From: Climacium dendroides | Taxonomy: Eukaryota; Streptophyta; Bryopsida; Hypnales; Climaciaceae | Reading direction: 5' to 3' | Length of the DNA: 64,000 bases | NCBI GenBank assembly: GCA_950106755.1 | Contig: OX467091.1 | Span: forward strand, 6,651,538-6,715,537 | Shown: piece by piece, positions 12,555-25,446 of the stretch | How positions within the stretch are numbered: the first letter of the stretch is position 1 | How the letters are laid out: each line of letters begins with the position of its first letter | Notes under the pieces: generated by a model | What the model was told of the DNA's origin: nothing | Seen by the model: only the letters and a program-made list of their open reading frames with translations | The model's database searches: none | Program-made: the position numbers and the translations under genes

Positions 12555-14749
12555 CTAAGATGGTTTGTAGAAAGACAAAAACTCTTCCTCCATCACATGT
12601 GTTGTGCCTGCAATAACTAGACTATGCAATGGAAGCCCGAAGTCCTCATGGAGAAGCTCCTTCATTGGGCCGGAAACAATCTTTTGCGTACTCGTACCTA
12701 ATCGGGCTAACCCCACGCACAGAGTATCTTCACTGTACACTGCATAACCACCATTCGGAAAGGAGGTCATTGGATCGTCAAAGCTTGTGATATTCGAAAA
12801 AGATGATGTATCTGTTCTCATTTTGCAGGTCTAAAGATATGAACCTATAATTGTTGCAGATTAGGTCCATTGGCGGCCTATATGCCACCATCCTAAGGCA
12901 TTCATCCAAACGTTGCCAAACATGAAGAAGAGAACCCTATAACGCATGTCAAAAGTATCAAAGAGCTGCTTCTGTACATTCAGTAGCAAAAATACCAGGC
13001 AAGAAACTGAAACAAACCTTTGTCCGCACGCGACTCCTCAACTTCAAGCAATTGCTCGATGGCTGTGTTGATGCTCATGTACCTAGGAGGCTCGTACTCT
13101 TTCTTACCCCTGACCAAAATAAGCCACTCAATCAGCGGTCAAACATGCAACCATTTACCAATGAGCTTCCGCTAATCAAAATATGTGCCAAAGACTTGCA
13201 CTCAAGACTTTGAAAATGATTTAGCATAATCTTGATATTGATCTACGTTTTAATAGACTAACATTAAGTACCATTCATAACTCTGTGAATCTAATAGGGA
13301 TCTTCTGAGGCAAGATGTACAAGATTATTCAGGTGCTCACCTACACAAAGCCTCGACTGATTGCTCCTTCACTCTTATGTCTGTTGTACAGCACATGTCA
13401 CGTGTCGTCACATTTTAGCTACAAATATAGACCACAGTGTGCATAGTTGAAGTCTATACTGAAGACGGCACTCAACAATGGATGAAACAATAATGCAATT
13501 AACAGGATTGCGTGTGACACAATAAAAACGACACACGCATTGACTACCTTGCAAGAACATAAACTAATTATAAGCGGATATAAAAATTCTGGCCAAATGT
13601 TCACGAAGCTGATTTCGAGAGGCAAAGTGAACCCCAAACGACTAATTCAACAGCTCAAAGTCCAAGACGGTGACATACCTAAGAGACATAACGTGTGCAA
13701 CCCGATTGTCCGATTGGCTTTAATTTTATCGTAAAAGCTATCCGGTCGCCATGTATCTGTGAAGAAAGGAATAGAAATTGCCTCCCCAAATCGGTACAGC
13801 TGTAAACCGCAAGCTCCAACTGCGTTCATAATTGATGCATTATGCACTACCTCAACTTCAATGCCCAAGGTCTTGGCTCTGACAAGAAGATCCGAATGTG
13901 TTGTAGCCCTGATGCAAAAAGACTTTGAAATGGTAAGTTCCGTGCAAATAAGGTTATGTGATTGTGTGCACATAATGATCGTTGATTTTGAATCTTTTTG
14001 ATTGCTGCCGAGCATATGGAATCCTACACGAGCCGTTTCATGATTTTTGGAAGTGGCAGGTTTCATCGGTTCAACGTTGCCATTTGAATAGCATTGAGTG
14101 AAATTACAGAAGGATGTTTTAAAAATGCAAGGGAATTGGGACATCTAGCTTACTCAAAAGCACGAGTCCTCATGTAAGCCACCCATGCAAGCCACAATTT
14201 TGTTAAACCCTAAACCCTACTCCCACAGCGAGCTACAACGAGGACAGCTTTCAAATTTTCAAATAATAAACTTAGAAATGAAGTAGAAAGCTACCAGGAC
14301 AACATCCAAAAGTCGTAATAAAAAAGAAAATTAGGGCACTTACCCAAACGGGTCCCCAACAACGAGAAATGCCACATTCAAGGTCCGAGCTTCCTCCAAG
14401 ATTCCTTCCGCACCTTGCTCTACCAACTCACGATCCGCAACGATTACAGGTCGACCATACAGCTTCTCCTGCATCACCGCCACTCCCCTTTGCCCGCGTC
14501 AGCCAAATCCCACCAACCTTAATCCCTCAACCCTAAAACCCTAATCTTGAAGCCCTAATTTGATAGAGCTTAAACACACCGCCACTATCGCATCCCTACC
14601 AGAGTGGCGGTAGCATCAGGGCCAAGCCCAAGCGCCAGCAACGAAGTGTACGCCTCCAAATACACTTTGTCGCATCGTCGCACAGCCTCCAAACCCCTCA
14701 CCGTGATGTCCTTCTCATCGCCCAGCCCCAATCCCACCACATACAACAT
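12555..14749 (-). CDS. DPH5: Diphthine methyl ester synthase
   Basis: Six exons on the minus strand: 14749-14600, 14468-14344, 13908-13679, 13380-13341, 13109-13018 and 12739-12555. They total 822 nt, giving 273 residues plus stop. All introns are GT-AG and phases close. The start ([19 protein letters not shown]) matches the N-terminus of this family. [17 protein letters not shown] spans the exon 2/3 junction, and [17 protein letters not shown] and [15 protein letters not shown] are family blocks. The fourth exon is only 40 nt ([12 protein letters not shown]). DPH5 is a cytosolic SAM-dependent tetrapyrrole-methylase-fold enzyme that methylates the modified histidine of elongation factor 2 during diphthamide synthesis. 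Length is normal for the family and no lesion is seen. The frame is open upstream of 14749, but no ATG precedes the conserved start. Confidence 0.95.
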
Positions 14750-16600
14750 CGCCTTTCCTGCAACAACACCGCTTGAATCCTTGAAAAACAAGGACTGTGT
14801 TCCGGTGACTCTCGGTTTCGAAAATGTGCAAGTTCCGGGTGAAATCTGGGCTTGATTAGATTGCAAAGAAATGCAGTTTCAATTTCAAACTGATTGGAGG
14901 ATAGAATGGCACAGGACCGAAGTCGTGAGGTTCACGAGGATGCCGGAGATGGAAGACGAAGAAGAAGAAAGCGGAAAACCAAACTGGAAGGTGGAGACGC
15001 AGAATAGTCGGCTAGCTGCAATAGTACTCGGGCCTCATTTCATCCGCCCTCTATTCTTCATCCAATCTCCAAATCTCATCCAACCTAGGCTTCATCGCTG
15101 GATAAATCCGAATATTGGAAATTCAGTCTGAAAATTGATCGTTGATTTCGACGTTTATGTTTTTTTTTAAGATTTTAGTTTTACTTATTTATTCTTTTCA
15201 TTTTTGAAGGTGTTTTTTTCGGTTAAATATAATGCAAAATTTACTTTTTGAAGTGAAATATACTTGTACATTTGAACTATGGAATATTGCATAAAAACGT
15301 ATTGAAAATCTATACTCAAATATAAATGTTAAAGATTAATGAAAGAATCTATAGGAGATGGAGAGAAACTCCATCCTTTAAAGGATTGACATAAATGAAT
15401 GTTTGTTCACTCACAAACATTTAGATGAATGGAAAAAACATAGATTTTGTGTTTTAGGGACATATTTGCATTTACAAATATGTTGTTCAAAATTTGAATG
15501 TATGGACTTTACCTACTAAGAACTTTAAAGTTCATATTAAATGATTAACAAAGTACTTTAAAAAAATGTTGTATATGAAATAATTAAAATCTCATTCATT
15601 CAAAGCAAAAATTTATAAATTTTTATAATTACTAAAGGATTTGGACATTAAAAGGTAGTTCTAGAGGTTTATATATTCCTAAAAGTATGTACATTGTCCC
15701 TTACTAAACCTAGTACACTCAAATTTTACATCTAATTTTGAAAAACCTTCAAACTTCTTATTTGCTATTCTTGTTCATCAAATGTACCTTATAAATAGTC
15801 AATTGACAAGTCACCAAGTAAAATATAGGATATAACTAACTAAAATTCAATTTGAAGGATTATTGTTTAACATACTAGGATCTAATGCAATGAAAATATT
15901 TAGAAGGGCCCAAAGTATACATCATCCACTTTTTAAAAGTATTCGCCACCTTCATGTCAATGGTTCAAAATTGTAAATGCTCATAGCAACTTAATTCTTC
16001 AAGATCTGCAAGAAATTATATATAGATACTCAAAAATCAATTTTGTAATGTCATTGTTCATTTTTATTGATAAAAGACTATAATACCATATTTCCATTAA
16101 CATTTTGTCTTCCCATTTATAACTTGTAGTCTATTTATTTTGCACGTGGCCTTCTTCCTAAGGTTACAAACTATTTTGTATAATGTGGGCCATGATGGAA
16201 ATTAAGCATAACAACTCCACTTGATTTGCACTAGTTCTAAAAGAGAACTTGTGCAAACAAACACTATAACTTAGGTTGAGGCAAAACATTGATCCATGTC
16301 ACAAAATGCGCCATAGTACATTGAACTAAAATACTCAAATGTCATAATCTATATAATATTGGATGAATAAAAAATCTCTATACTTTTGTACATTACACAT
16401 AGTCCTATTTGGATTGTGAATATTTTTTATTTTGTGCCATTTACATATCAATTGATAAAAATCCCCATTTCATGTTGAGAGTAATATGTTTTATAATTAA
16501 ATTTTCACTCTACCTTAAAAAGGTCTTTTTCAACATGGCCAAAGCTTTTGACCTTTCTTGTTTCTTTAACCAAATGTCACTTTAACATCACTAAATCACC
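14750..16600. other. Intergenic: DPH5 promoter side, then AT-rich sequence
   Basis: The first 300-400 bp are GC-richer and should contain the DPH5 leader and promoter. An 86-codon + strand frame at 14871-15131 has no recognisable similarity. From about 15150 the sequence becomes AT-rich with no gene or ordered repeat that I can identify. Confidence 0.45.
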
Positions 16601-16609
16601 CTATTTGTC

Positions 16610-17850
16610 ACGTGCCTATCTACTTGGGGTGCCTAATGAACTTTAGTGCACAAGGGGGGACCTTTGGGGTGACTTCCCAAGCCTTGCAATAGACTAGGTA
16701 GGGAGAATGGAGAGACTTCCGATCAAATAGGGTACAATGACGCCCTAATTTTGAAGTGGACGAGAGAGTGTCATACATGGTTGGAAAGCTCTTGACAATA
16801 TGCTTCTATTGGCGCAAAGAACACGCAATTTGGAGTTGTGAGCTAAAAATTATGGCCGTTCAAAGTTGACTATGTCCCGGTGGCACCGGGACACTTGAGG
16901 GCTAGGTGTGAGGGGTTCTCAATGAATCCCACAAGAAAGTATGGCATGTGGCATATCATTGAAAAGCTATGAACACAAGGAACTTAGAATGATAAGCATT
17001 ACAAGGTTCTAAGACATGAGTCAAAAGTTATGGCCAAAGAAAGAGCCGTGGTGAAGGCATGACGCCTTCCCGGGTGAATCCGAATCTTTGGAGGGCCATA
17101 ACTTTGCAAGAACTTGTCCAAATGGGACGAGTGAGCAGTCCATAGGCATCTATTTGTCGCGTAGATGTTTAAAATGGGCTCGCATGTTGGATTTGGAGCT
17201 CTGAGTGCAAAGTTACATTGGTTGGAAGTTCGGGAGTCCAAACAGAGGGGTAACTTGGCAATTTGGGTTGGAAGTGGGTGGTCTTCCACAACCCAAGGTT
17301 ATTGAAGGACTTCCTTGGATCTAGGACGGGGGTCTACCGAATATCACAGAGAGTACTATAGTAGAGGTTGGTCTCCTTCCTCCCTCTCTCTTGAAGCCTT
17401 GGTGAATTCCAGTGACTCAAAGGCAATTATGATCATGGTGAGTAGTGCCACCATAGGTCCTTGCACATTAAGGTGGAAATTCCACCCCATGTTACTAAGT
17501 GACATGCCCGGTGCCACGATGGGAGTGTGTGCTAGTAGTCCCGGTGACTGGGACTTGACAAATTGAGTTGGAAATGTGGACTAACATTGTGTATGCTTGG
17601 CATGTGCAGTGTTAGGCAGTTGGTGACCAAGTGATGCTATAAGCGGGTTGTGGTGAACCTAGTGAGCTACTGGAAGCTGTTAGGTGTCACCAAGTGATGC
17701 TGTAAGCGGGTTGTGGTGAACCTAGTGAGTTGCTGGAAGCTGTTAGGTGTCACCAAGTGATGTTGTAAGCGGGTTGTGGTGAACCTAGTGAACTGCTGGA
17801 AGCTGTTAGGTGTCATTTGGATTGCAACGCTATTTGAATTTGATTTTTCT
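16610..17850. mobile_element. GC-shifted retroelement-like segment, possible LTR remnant
   Basis: This block of about 1.2 kb is clearly richer in G and C than both flanks. It contains a near-perfect short palindrome, GTCCCGGTGGCACCGGGAC (16874-16892), and ends in a 63-bp tandem repeat. It lies on the 3' side of the minus-strand gypsy integrase fragment, where a 3' LTR would be expected. No paired LTR or TG..CA ends were established, so the LTR call is inference. Confidence 0.3.
17623..17814 (+). repeat. 63-bp tandem repeat, three units
   Basis: Units start near 17623, 17686 and 17749. Each reads ACCAAGTGATG, then AAGCGGGTTGTGGTGAACC, then GGAAGCTGTTAGGTGTCA, with only a few substitutions between copies. 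The period is exactly 63 bp. Confidence 0.9.
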
Positions 17851-18190
17851 TCCTAATTTATTGTGTCTTCTTTTTCTTTTGGTTTGTTCCTATGTGGTGC
17901 ATTTCTTCTTCATTTCTTAGATCTTCATCTAGGCCTCTTAATATTGTCAATCATGTAGTGAATGAATCTTCATCAAATCATCTCTAAGTTTTTAATTCTA
18001 TCACCTCTCATTATAATAAAATCCCTAATTCTAATTCTATAGATATTATAGCTTCAAAGCCAAATACTAAATGAAATGGTGCACATCCAGTCGTGTTTTT
18101 GAAAGCAATTCAATATGCATGAAAGGTCTCATTCAATTGTTCATTCTAGACTTCTAGACTTCCCTTGTAAACAAAAGCAAAAGTGTCCAT
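17850..18190 (-). mobile_element. Ty3/gypsy integrase remnant
   Basis: Reading the minus strand gives APFHLVFGFEA, the conserved (T)PF.LVYG.EA block at the end of gypsy-type integrases. It is preceded by an NEQLNETFHAY-like segment and followed by a weak LRGLDEDLRN stretch. Stops interrupt the frame. It is a dead fragment. Confidence 0.65.
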
Positions 18191-18479
18191 ACAAACATAG
18201 ATAATAGAAAAGAGTTTAATATATTTATACATATTTTTTATTTTATACAAAATACTAGTCTATTTATATAAAGTAATGGTTGACTTTTGGTTTAATCTAG
18301 AGGTTTGTTTGTATATAAATTACAAAATTTTGAAGTCCTATTCAATCTATAAGTAAGTTGACTAGACTAATGTATTTGAATACTCTTCTATCATCTACAT
18401 AGCTAATATTCAAAATATAAGGTGAGCAAAAGGAATTGAGGATGACCTAAACTCCTCTATAATCAATTTGGAGGAAGCT

Positions 18480-20330
18480 ACACATGTACATTCTTATAAA
18501 CAAACATCATACTTACCTCTTGTTAAGGATTTTGTTAGAACATCAACTAACATTAGTTGTGTGAGCAAATTATAGTTGAAGAAGCTTATCAAATCTTTCA
18601 CTTTTTCTCTTAGGAAATGAAATTAAAAAAAACATGTTTAAAGCAGTAATGATATTTAGGAATCTTGATTAACCTACAAACAATGCTATGGACGTTTTGT
18701 GTCCGATGAATGACAAAAAATCCTTTTGTATAGGATAGAAGTGCAACTATTCATTCTCAAAATTTGGTTGTGAAAAGAGGAAGTTTTCTATAATAGTTTG
18801 ACCTCCAATGAGTGCTTTTGCATTTTTTTAAGACAATGGTTCCCATGGTATCCAAACTCATGGTCATAGCCTGTCCTTTAAGGATTAATGCAATGCGGAT
18901 TGATTATCATAGTATGTTATGCTTAGAAGTTTGAGTAAATATTGTACAATAGTTTTTGAAGATAAGATAGGAGGTACAAAAAACGCCCATTTAAGAACAT
19001 ATTAGCTTAGAATCTCTTCTATGCAAAATCAAAGCATTTTCTAACAAATTTTTAGGGAAAAAAGAGAAAGAAGTAGGAAACACATCCATTACAATTTGAT
19101 TTGTAAATTTTAGACTTAAATTAAATTAGATATGGTTTTCTAAAGCTTGTAGCAATAGGGGGCTACTGAAGGCCATAGGTACTATCATTAAATGCCAAAC
19201 AATTCCATTAGTGTTGCAAATGGAATTCAGAAATGAAGGCTTGCAAACCTTAAATTGAAATAACATAGTACATGCAATTGTTTAGGATGGCACTTTATAA
19301 CTCATAACTCTATATTAATATTTATATTGAAATTTTGTCTACTTCCAAATCAAACTCAACTTCCAACCACTCATAAAATTGTGCAACAATAATCTCAAAT
19401 TGACCCAATTCATCACTAGACAATTTTTCATTTTGAAGTAACAATTCATGATATAATCTAGGAGCAATTGTTGGAGCATTGGGTAGAATATGAACAGGTT
19501 ACTTTAGATTTGAATTGAAATCATCTGCTCAATGGCAATGGCAATGGCTATACATTCAGTATGCTTCTATTTTAAAAAGCTACAGTGGATTGTTTTTGTC
19601 TTTGCCAAAAAATTAGGCATGGATAATGAGTCAAGTTGCAAAAGTTAGCAAGTCATTGATTATTGAATATTAATATTAGAGGTCTAACCAATATTGCTCC
19701 AACCTTTGAGAAGATGAGGATTTGATGGTGTAGTAGTAGTTTTACTATATGTAAGACAAGTAATATAAGAAAATGTATTAATACGAAGCGAAAAGAGTGA
19801 GTAGACAAGTGTTCAGGTCATCTAGTTAAGCCTAAAATTGTGCTAGGTAATTTACTAGGGAAGTTAAATCCAAACATGTGTAAATATTGGAGATTTCAAT
19901 GGTTTATTTATGAGAAGTGGGCCATAAGTTTGAGTTCATTGAAGGTGAAATTTTGACTTTATAAACACGAATATTTTATTTTAACTTTAATAGGAGTACC
20001 AACTAAATGTCTTTGTTAAGAATTTTGATATGTATTTATCTTTAGATTGAGTCAATGTTTGAGCCTTACAATTGCAACAAATTTGAATATCCAAAAGAGA
20101 TGTAATTTCTCCACTATCTGTTATGAAAAACACTAAGACAACATTTTTTTGTATACTTAAAAATTATGAATCATTTGAAATAAATATAAAGTCATATATA
20201 TTATAAGAAGAGACTAAGACTGAAACACCCTTCAAACAAAACTTCACTTTTGCTTAAACCAAACTTTATATTCTTTGAAACTCACATTACTTTTGGCTAC
20301 CCAAAAAATTGAACATCTTCTCAAGGCAAA
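18480..20330 (-). mobile_element. Ty1/copia pol remnant (RT and RNase H)
   Basis: On the minus strand, from high to low coordinate, frames with stops and shifts show four blocks. These are a decayed YVDD region near 20200; SGEITSLLDIQI with QTLTQSKDKYISKFL near 20050-20130; an RNase H block QRQKQSTVAF and TECIAIAIA near 19530-19600; and a terminal block FHFLREKVKDL and DVLTKSLTRGKY near 18510-18620. The gap of about 950 bp between the last two blocks is much longer than in intact copia elements, so extra sequence interrupts the gene. It is non-functional. Confidence 0.7.
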
Positions 20331-20459
20331 GGCTTATGTGTAAAGAGTATCAAATTAGATATTAAAAAGCTAAAATGAATATATATAAGTCCAAAGATTA
20401 CACATAAAAGTCACAAGTATCAAGTCTCATTCCAAACTATCTACAAAAATATTTAAATC

Positions 20460-21900
20460 CCAACGAGATGAGGAATCCTCATAGGAGTCCATGTGCTTGC
20501 AAAATAAAATGTTCCATGAATTGGAAAAGTCATATTTGAAGGCCCAGCCTCACTTGTACTCGTCCCAATCACAAACACAAACCAATGTGAAGTCAGTGAA
20601 GGTGTCTTCAGTTGGAATCCAGTTGCTATCTATATTACAACTCCAAGCAAATTAAAAAAAAAACATCACGTCACAAAGCAACAAAAGTGCACCAAAAACC
20701 TACACAATCCATATAGCTATGAGACCTTTGTCATTTCCACACCAAGTTGGAAGTCCAAGGGTTGCACTAGAAATGTATCTTAAAACTCAAACTGCACTCA
20801 ACCGCCATAGTTACAAACAAAGAGGTGTGACTTAGCGAAAATGAGGCCTATATAAATTCAAACATTGGGAGGAAAACTTCTTCCAATGGACAATAAAGAG
20901 CAAAGTGGGCAATGACTACCTACTACTTGAATGCCATGGTAAAGATTAGGGCTTCATCCATAGTGGGTGGGTGGATGGTTATTAGTGTTTTCCTTGCCAA
21001 AATCTAATATCAATCTCCATGATGGGACCACCAAATTGGGACCACCAAATTGTGAAACTTTGAATATGTATGTTACATTCCAAATGGAGTAAAATACCAC
21101 TATATTCTATAAAAAACTTGGTGACAAAGTGCAACCAAGGAAATTCTAAAATAATGATGGGATAGCAAAACTTAATTGGAAAAATGCAACAAACATAAAA
21201 TTGGACTAGTACACAAATACAGTTGGATTGGTATAACTACAAATAATTTTTTAAAATGGACATAACGGAATGGATGGTCTAAGGGCTACTTCACATGGCA
21301 ATAAATTGTCACCCAAACAAAGGATAAAATACTTAATTTATGCAATTGCCGAAGAAGGAACTAAGACTTAACATCCCTAATTAGGGCATCATCTCCTCAA
21401 ATCTTTAACATGTAGCCAAACTTGATCTATCATATGTAAAAGATTACACAATAATTTACCAAGGTAGTCTCCCACAAGGCTAGATATAAAAAATATGATT
21501 ACAATAATCTATGTGTCAAATCCTTATAGCATCAAGCCATTTTTTATATTTAAAAAGAAGTTTGATTCACAATGACTAAACAATTTTGGAAACTTGAGAT
21601 CTCAAGGCGCAGCCTCACTTGTGCTTGTTCTAAAATACACAACAATTCAATGTTATGTTAGTGAAGATGCATGAGGTGTCTTCAATTACAACCAATTGCT
21701 ATCTATGTCACAAATCTTGGAAAAAACAAAAAAGGGCAAAGCATTTCAAATCAATGAGGAAAAAGGAGGTAAGTAAAGCAAGATCCTAAGTATAAACTCA
21801 ATGATCTTTGCCATTCTCGTGAGATGCAAGTACTTGAAGTTGAAGAGTTGCCCACACAAACACAATGTCACCAAAGTTCAATAGTCACAATGAAAGAAGA
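20460..21900. repeat. Two diverged copies of an unclassified repeat
   Basis: Segments at about 20540-20780 and 21600-21850 share blocks in the same order: CAGCCTCACTTGT, GTGTCTTCA, CAATTGCTATCTAT or a close variant, then CTTTGCCATT or a close variant, and AAGTTG. They are in direct orientation about 1.06 kb apart. No protein similarity was recognised. Confidence 0.5.
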
Positions 21901-23310
21901 ACAAAATAGATCGAGAACGTAGTCACACTAAAGCAAAGCTATGGTAAATTATGTTTAAATTGATTAAATAGTAAGATAAGTATAAACTTGTCCTTATAAA
22001 GGTGCAATCTTGTAGCAAGCAAAGGTTAAACAACCAAAGGAACTACTTAGGTAATTTAGCCATGGGTTAATTTGAACTAAAAATAATAGTTTAAAGGCTA
22101 AAGAAGAAGAAAAAAACAAAACATCTAAATATTGTTGTTTGAGATACATTTGATAAAATTGTTGCTAAGAGCAAAGGAGTCAAGTATTACATATAATTCC
22201 CATGTGGATTGCTTAAGTCCGTATGGAAATTCTAATAAGTGGCAAACATTATACTTGTGACTCATTTGAGATATCCTTTAAGTTAATAAATGCAAATGGC
22301 CTCTTTAATAAGTTATATAGAAGTGTTGTAGTGGCATTTATTTGATAGATGTATTAATCCCAAAGTATAGTCTATGCTAATAAAACATATAGGGCATCTT
22401 TTTTAAGACAAAGATAGGAAGATTGTCTAGCCTCATAGGTTCTTTAGGTTGAGTGCATAATACTTCCACAGACCCTATCTTGCCTTTTGAATGGCTCCAC
22501 TTAAGAGACACATAGATATTTATAGCAACTGAATGGTCTACATCAAAATTATACAACCTCTATCAAAATCCACTGAATGTAATGAGACCAATTCAATGTG
22601 ACATTTTCTATGTCAAAGCACCTACATTGTTTATTGTACCAATTTCCTTTTTGAAAAGTTGTCGAGGTGTACTATATTTGCCAGAAAGTCCCTTGCCTGC
22701 TTTAGTTGTGGTTGCATCATTGTATTTAGTTTCAACATCCCTATCTTCAAACAAAGGCATTAAACATCACCCACTTAAATACCATCTACACACCATCTAC
22801 ACCTTCTATGGTAGGCAAATCAATCATGGTGGTTCAATGGTAGGCAAATCCTATAAGATGTGTACGAGACTATTGGAAAAATTCTTCTCTCCAAATACAT
22901 GCTAGAAGTAATTGTTTGAGTCTTCAGATCCTTGCCTCTATCATGGGAAGATATGGTTCTATAGCTCACTATTGAGGATATTGACAAATGTTTTGTCAAA
23001 TGCTTAACGCCATTATTGTTGCCAACCCAAAATGCTTGCACTATGCCAAAAGAGGTAGTGGAGTCAAGAATATTAAAAATGTTAGTTGTAATGGAACTAG
23101 GCAATGTAATAAATAGTCATGATTGATTCATTTGAATAACTCTTGCAAAAATCAAAATTGATGGTTCAGTGAATTGCAAAATGCATTACCCATATAGCTA
23201 GTATTTCTACCACTTCTGTATGATGGAGGGAGATGAACTTAATCATCACCTCCATAATAAAACCCTTTGTTTTTTTACTGCCTTAACTCCAAGCACCAAT
23301 GGTGCTAATA
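21901..23310. other. AT-rich intergenic sequence
   Basis: Open frames up to 107 codons occur (22582-22905, +) but show no recognisable domain. Nothing else is supported. Confidence 0.35.
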
Positions 23311-23504
23311 TGTGAGCTTATGAGTATTGAGCCTACAATATAGGTCCCTATAATATAGATACCCCACACTATAGAAGGTGTATGTATCATAAACACCTAT
23401 TAATATGGGTATTTGTAATACATATATCCTATAATCATAGATGGTTTCTATAGTGTATATACCTATAATATAGGTGTGTAGTATTCTAAGCTCATGGGCT
23501 CACA
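23311..23504. mobile_element. Small MITE-like element with imperfect TIRs
   Basis: The left end TGTGAGCTTATGAG pairs with the right end CTCATGGGCTCACA. The inner part is rich in CTATAATATAGG-type near-palindromes in both orientations. It is non-coding. Confidence 0.5.
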
Positions 23505-23639
23505 CTCCTATGCTCATATAATAGCAACCCTCTTCCAAGTACCATCCATTCAACAACATTTTATAATTAGTAGTCACATTGTGGTTTCATGGTCATTAAA
23601 GCCAAGTTAATTTGATCCTGCTTTTATTTGTCACATTTT

Positions 23640-23890
23640 GAGTTTTAGGGGGGTAGTTCTATGGAGTACTCAAAGTAATAATCTAGAGTTGAAATTTTTG
23701 TAGTTTGTTCTCCCAATAGGCAGATATGATCCTACCAAAAAGGCACCTGAAATATATATTATTTTGTGCCCTCTACATATCAAATTTATAGTTTCTTTGA
23801 AAATTATCTTTCCTATTTTTTACAAATAAAAACATCAAAGTGTCTATTTTCTTCAAAAAAATGTCATTCAATTATATGAAAAAAAATTAT
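23640..23890 (+). mobile_element. Fragment of the foldback family seen at 41.7 and 45.6 kb
   Basis: It shares TGGAGTACTC-like sequence, GAAATTTTTGTAGT and CAATAGGCAGATATG with the interior of the foldback elements at about 41700-41800 and 45600-45880. No terminal repeat is retained here, so it is a truncated copy. Confidence 0.55.
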
Positions 23891-25446
23891 CTCCATTTTT
23901 TTAAGCGTCAAATTTTGATAATATGTTATTTTTAGTGTTATAATAATTATTTTTATTTTATTTCATATTTATATATTTTTTCCAAAAGATTATAGTATAA
24001 TGAATATTAGCCAAAATCATGTTGCAATGGAACAAAATCGACACATCATTTTTTGCAAAACCCACATAGCAATGATAGTAGGATCCATGTTTCACCATTT
24101 GTGGAACTTAAATAGTGTAAAACCTCATACTACTTGTAGAATGCCAAGTTCTAATTGATGATGTAGAATTTGTATTTTATTGGTGATTTGTACTTATGAG
24201 CTTTTATTAGTGCATTCAAGAGTGTGTTATTGCAATTATTTCTATATTAATAGTGTGGATAAATTGCCACCTACCAAACAAGTTTTTAAAAATTAGTATA
24301 ATTAGTATATTTTTGTTTGTACAACTTCTAAATGGTGCAACTTTGATACATTAGTGTCTCACATACTAATAAAATTCATCCTTGGATTTTAGAATCTTGG
24401 ATGATATTGGCATATTTGTAATAACTCTATATTAAATAAAATTGAAATAGGATCAAAATTGGCTAAAATTTTTAAAGGTGGTTGTTAATAAATGATGGTG
24501 ATTTTCAATCTAAACCTTCAGTCTTATATTATAAATTCTAAATTACTATAGACCATTAATCAAGCATTTTACCAATTACTGAAAATTCTCGGTGAAAATT
24601 ACAATATTGGTTTCTTTGCAAGCTACAACTTATATTGGTCACTAAGACTTTTGACATTTCTTGAAATCACATATTATTGGTAGTAGATTTGACTAAATTT
24701 TGAATTTGATGATGAATGCTTCTTATATGAATTGCCCACTTCTAAGAAAACTAGCCTACCATTTTTTGGTTAGTGACTAAAGGAGACTTCATTCAAATGA
24801 CCATTTTTGCCAATATATTTCTTCTTGATGGTTAGGTAGTCAAATTGTAATTTTGATCTCTAAAGTCTAAATTCTATCTTCAAATATTCAAATACATATG
24901 ACCTCAAACTCAAGCAAGTGTTTGAAAAAGTAACAATTTTATTGATTGTTCACAATCTTAGAATATAATGATAATTTCACATTGTTCAAAGGTTGCAACT
25001 AACAAAGAGATGATCAAGAACAATATCAATCATGCAAGTATCAAACAAAACTAATCATAAGGCCATAAATCTCAAGATATCTAATGTTGCAACAACAAAT
25101 GCAATGAAATTCTTAAATGTTGATGATAAAAGTTTCATTAAATATAAGATTCATGCATTGACAATCAATGTAGAAAATATGTGGCTAAATGTAAGCATGG
25201 CAAAAACAAGAACTTCAAATATGAAACCACCAATATCTAAAGAAAAGATCTAATTTTGTTGCACAACTTCATTAATGATGGTAGCATTGGTTTGGACTAG
25301 TTTACCTTCTCTACTTCTAGTACATCATGCAAGTGTATGATTGTATCATACTATCATGCAAATGAATTCAATGCAAAATAAAAGTTTTTCAAATTACTAT
25401 TACATTGAATAGTACTAAATCTTCCTACTTAATCAAGAAGATGCCT
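23891..25446. other. AT-rich intergenic sequence downstream of the kinase gene
   Basis: It should include the 3' UTR of the minus-strand kinase gene, whose stop is at 25447. Otherwise I see no gene. The 73-codon frame at 25032-25253 has no recognisable similarity. Confidence 0.4.

Noticed and set aside
14585..14866. Longer DPH5 N-terminus starting upstream of 14749
   Set aside because: The extra 39 codons begin with a non-ATG codon, and the family's proteins start at the [11 protein letters not shown] methionine.
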